Below are positions 51,724-53,255 of a DNA stretch of 53,255 nucleotides, in pieces. Source of the stretch: RYN-133 sp036497285. Lineage in GTDB: Bacteria > Actinomycetota > Actinomycetes > Mycobacteriales > Jatrophihabitantaceae. Location of the stretch: positions 1 through 53,255 of the forward strand of contig DASXJR010000028.1 of assembly GCA_036497285.1 (NCBI GenBank), written 5' to 3'. Numbering within the stretch: position 1 is the stretch's first letter; each line of letters opens with the position of its first letter. Position numbers and translations under genes: made by a program. The notes under the pieces were generated by a model. That model saw only the letters and a program-made list of their open reading frames with translations. It searched no databases and had not been told where the DNA came from.

Positions 51724-53237
51724 TGACCGGACCCTTCGTCGTCGTCACCGCCTTGCGCAGCGAGTACGCGGCCATTCAGGCGACCGTGCCGCATTCCGTG
51801 GTCGAACGGTGCGGCATGGGCGGGGGTCGGGTGCAGCGGTGGCTGCCTCGGCTCGGCGCCCTCGCGCCCCGGGCGCTCGCGGTGGCCGGAGTCGCAGGCG
51901 GGCTCGACCCGTCCCTGCGCGCCGGCGATGTCGTGGTCGCCACCGAGGTGCGCGACGCCAGCGGCCGGATCGCGTTACGGGCCGCCGCACCGTTGGTGGC
52001 CGAGCTGCGTCGCCAAGGACTACGCGTCATCACCGGGCCGATCGTCAGCACGGACCACATCGTCGGCGGTTGTGAGGAACGCGAGCGGCTCGCGGCGACC
52101 GGAGCGATCGCTGTCGACATGGAGTCCGCGGCTGTCGTTCGGGCAATGGTCGACCGGCAGAATCCCGTCCCGGTGGCGGTCGTGCGCGTGATCGTCGATA
52201 CCGCCTACACGCCGGTGGCGCGCCTGCGGACCCTGCCGGCCGGCATGAAGGCTCTGGTCGCGCTGCGTCGCTGCGGACCGGCGCTGGAGCGTTGGGCCAG
52301 CTTGGCCGGTCCGCGCCGCGTGCTGCTCGCTGCGCCACGCTCGTTCTGTGCCGGCGTGGAGCGCGCGATCGACATCGTCGAGCTTGCGTTGCAGCGGTAC
52401 CCACGCCCCATCTACGTACGGCGCCAGATCGTGCACAACGCGCATGTCGTGAGGGATCTCGAACGGCAGGGCGCGGTCTTCGTCAACGAACTGGACGAAG
52501 TGCCTGACGACACCACGGTCGTGTTCTCCGCGCACGGCGTCGCGCCGAGAGTGCGCGTCGAGGCAGCGCGACGCGGGCTGAACGTCATCGACGCGACCTG
52601 CCCGCTCGTGGCCAAGGTGCACACCGAGGCGAAGCGATTCGCCGGTCGCGGCGACACCGTGCTGCTGGTCGGCCACGCGGGCCATGACGAGACCGAGGGC
52701 ACCCTCGGCGAGGTTCCCGGACAGATCCAGCTCGTCCAGAACGTCGCGGAGGCCGATGCGGTCGTCGCCGACGATCCCGACCACGTTGCCTACGTGCTTC
52801 AGACGACCCTGGCGATCGACGATGCGGCGGACGTCGTATCGACGCTGCGCCGCCGCTTCCCGTTGATCGCGTCCAGCCCCACCGACGACATCTGCTACGC
52901 CACGACGAATCGGCAGAATGCTGTGGCGGCAATAGCCCGACAATCGGACGTGGTCATCGTTGTCGGCTCGACGAACTCGTCCAACTCGCGGCGGCTCGTC
53001 GAGGTCGTCGAACGGCTGGGCACCCCGGCGCATCTCGTCGACGACGCGACCCGTGTGCTGCCGGAGTGGCTCGCTCACGCCGACACGATCGGCATCACGG
53101 CCGGGGCATCGGCCCCCCCACACCTGGTCGACGAATTGGTCGGCGTACTACGTGCGCTCGGCCCGGTCGACGTGGACGAGCGAGCGGTCGCTCGCGAAGA
53201 CCAGAAGTTCAGTCTCCCCAAAGGAGTATCAGGCTGA
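51723..53237 (+). CDS. Fused HpnG (hopanoid nucleoside phosphorylase/hydrolase) and IspH
   Basis: This single 504-aa frame has two complete enzymes. Residues 1-190 are HpnG-like (VTALRSEYAAIQA, GVAGGLDPSLRAGDVVVATE, VDMESAAVV), which releases adenine from adenosylhopane. From about 198 it is IspH: LLAAPRSFCAGVERAI (Cys209), VHNAHVV (His238), FSAHGV (His271), DATCPLVAKVH (Cys293), GHAGHDETEG (His321, Glu323) and DDICYATTNRQNAV (Cys391). IspH makes IPP/DMAPP through a [4Fe-4S] centre. No stop or start signal separates the halves. The fusion places precursor supply and side-chain processing in one protein. Confidence 0.9.
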   Translation: MTGPFVVVTALRSEYAAIQATVPHSVVERCGMGGGRVQRWLPRLGALAPRALAVAGVAGGLDPSLRAGDVVVATEVRDASGRIALRAAAPLVAELRRQGLRVITGPIVSTDHIVGGCEERERLAATGAIAVDMESAAVVRAMVDRQNPVPVAVVRVIVDTAYTPVARLRTLPAGMKALVALRRCGPALERWASLAGPRRVLLAAPRSFCAGVERAIDIVELALQRYPRPIYVRRQIVHNAHVVRDLERQGAVFVNELDEVPDDTTVVFSAHGVAPRVRVEAARRGLNVIDATCPLVAKVHTEAKRFAGRGDTVLLVGHAGHDETEGTLGEVPGQIQLVQNVAEADAVVADDPDHVAYVLQTTLAIDDAADVVSTLRRRFPLIASSPTDDICYATTNRQNAVAAIARQSDVVIVVGSTNSSNSRRLVEVVERLGTPAHLVDDATRVLPEWLAHADTIGITAGASAPPHLVDELVGVLRALGPVDVDERAVAREDQKFSLPKGVSG

Positions 53238-53255
53238 TGCCCATACCCATGCGCC
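53237..53255 (+). CDS. hpnH: Start of next hopanoid gene, probably HpnH
   Basis: The ATG at 53237 overlaps the fusion gene's stop (TGATG) and has AAGGAG at 53221-53226. Only MPIPMR is visible, which agrees with the usual HpnH N-terminus. HpnH, a radical-SAM enzyme that attaches adenosine to hopene, normally neighbours hpnG. The identity is inferred from position. Confidence 0.55.

Noticed and set aside
1..53255. CRISPR arrays, tRNA/rRNA genes, prophage or integrase genes
   Set aside because: None found by eye; no regularly spaced repeats, tRNA arm patterns or recombinase-like frames were seen.

Overview
The window is high-GC, densely packed DNA with many ATGA/GTGA/TGATG gene overlaps and frequent GTG starts. 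Three GAF/ANTAR regulators, a UdgX-type uracil-DNA glycosylase, a CYTH-CHAD protein, small GFNI membrane proteins of the DUF6458 type, an Rv2629-like protein and an actinobacterial-style hopanoid operon all point to a chromosomal segment of an actinobacterium. A free-living Frankiales, Jatrophihabitans or Nakamurella-like soil organism would fit, but the genus cannot be fixed from sequence alone. I see no rRNA, tRNA, CRISPR array or intact prophage.

Layout. 1-4642: end of an ANTAR gene, a hemerythrin-like protein, a P2-type cation ATPase with a small membrane protein, and a GAP-like membrane protein. 4646-11612 (minus strand): a sugar-acid operon in which 5-keto-4-deoxyglucarate dehydratase, glucarate dehydratase and 2-oxoglutarate-semialdehyde dehydrogenase form a complete glucarate/galactarate to 2-oxoglutarate route. 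An FAH-family hydrolase, an SDR and glycerate kinase accompany them, and two eroded genes (an aldo/keto reductase remnant and a second FAH remnant) lie between the intact ones. 11823-20911: mixed housekeeping and stress genes, including a phytoene-dehydrogenase-like oxidoreductase, SRPBCC, UdgX, a lone CheB domain, STAS, Rieske-DUF2231, a UDP-glucose dehydrogenase homologue lacking its catalytic segment, and GAF-ANTAR. A 73-bp nested palindrome sits at 13949-14021. 20957-23511: cytochrome bd oxidase (cydAB). 23537-28782: Vms1/Rv2629-like protein, DJ-1/PfpI protein, GAF-ANTAR, CYTH-CHAD and small proteins.

28923-41467 is an envelope and secretion region on the plus strand: an ABC exporter pair, a secreted YncE/phosphoesterase fusion, a secreted S8 protease with a tryptophan-rich pentapeptide tail, a membrane GGDEF-EAL protein, and two more secreted phosphoesterases in a translationally coupled pair. 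41783-44176 holds a LuxR-HTH protein, an HD-domain protein, a holin-like membrane protein and a cyclase-family protein.

44194-53255 is the hopanoid biosynthesis locus. hpnO (minus) diverges from hpnC-hpnD-hpnE-polyprenyl synthase-shc-(hpnG::ispH fusion)-hpnH across an AT-rich control region. The plus-strand genes make squalene from farnesyl diphosphate via presqualene diphosphate and hydroxysqualene, cyclise it, and begin side-chain assembly; hpnO would supply the amino group of the finished side chain. The in-frame fusion of the adenosylhopane nucleosidase to the isoprenoid enzyme IspH is the most distinctive gene of the window.
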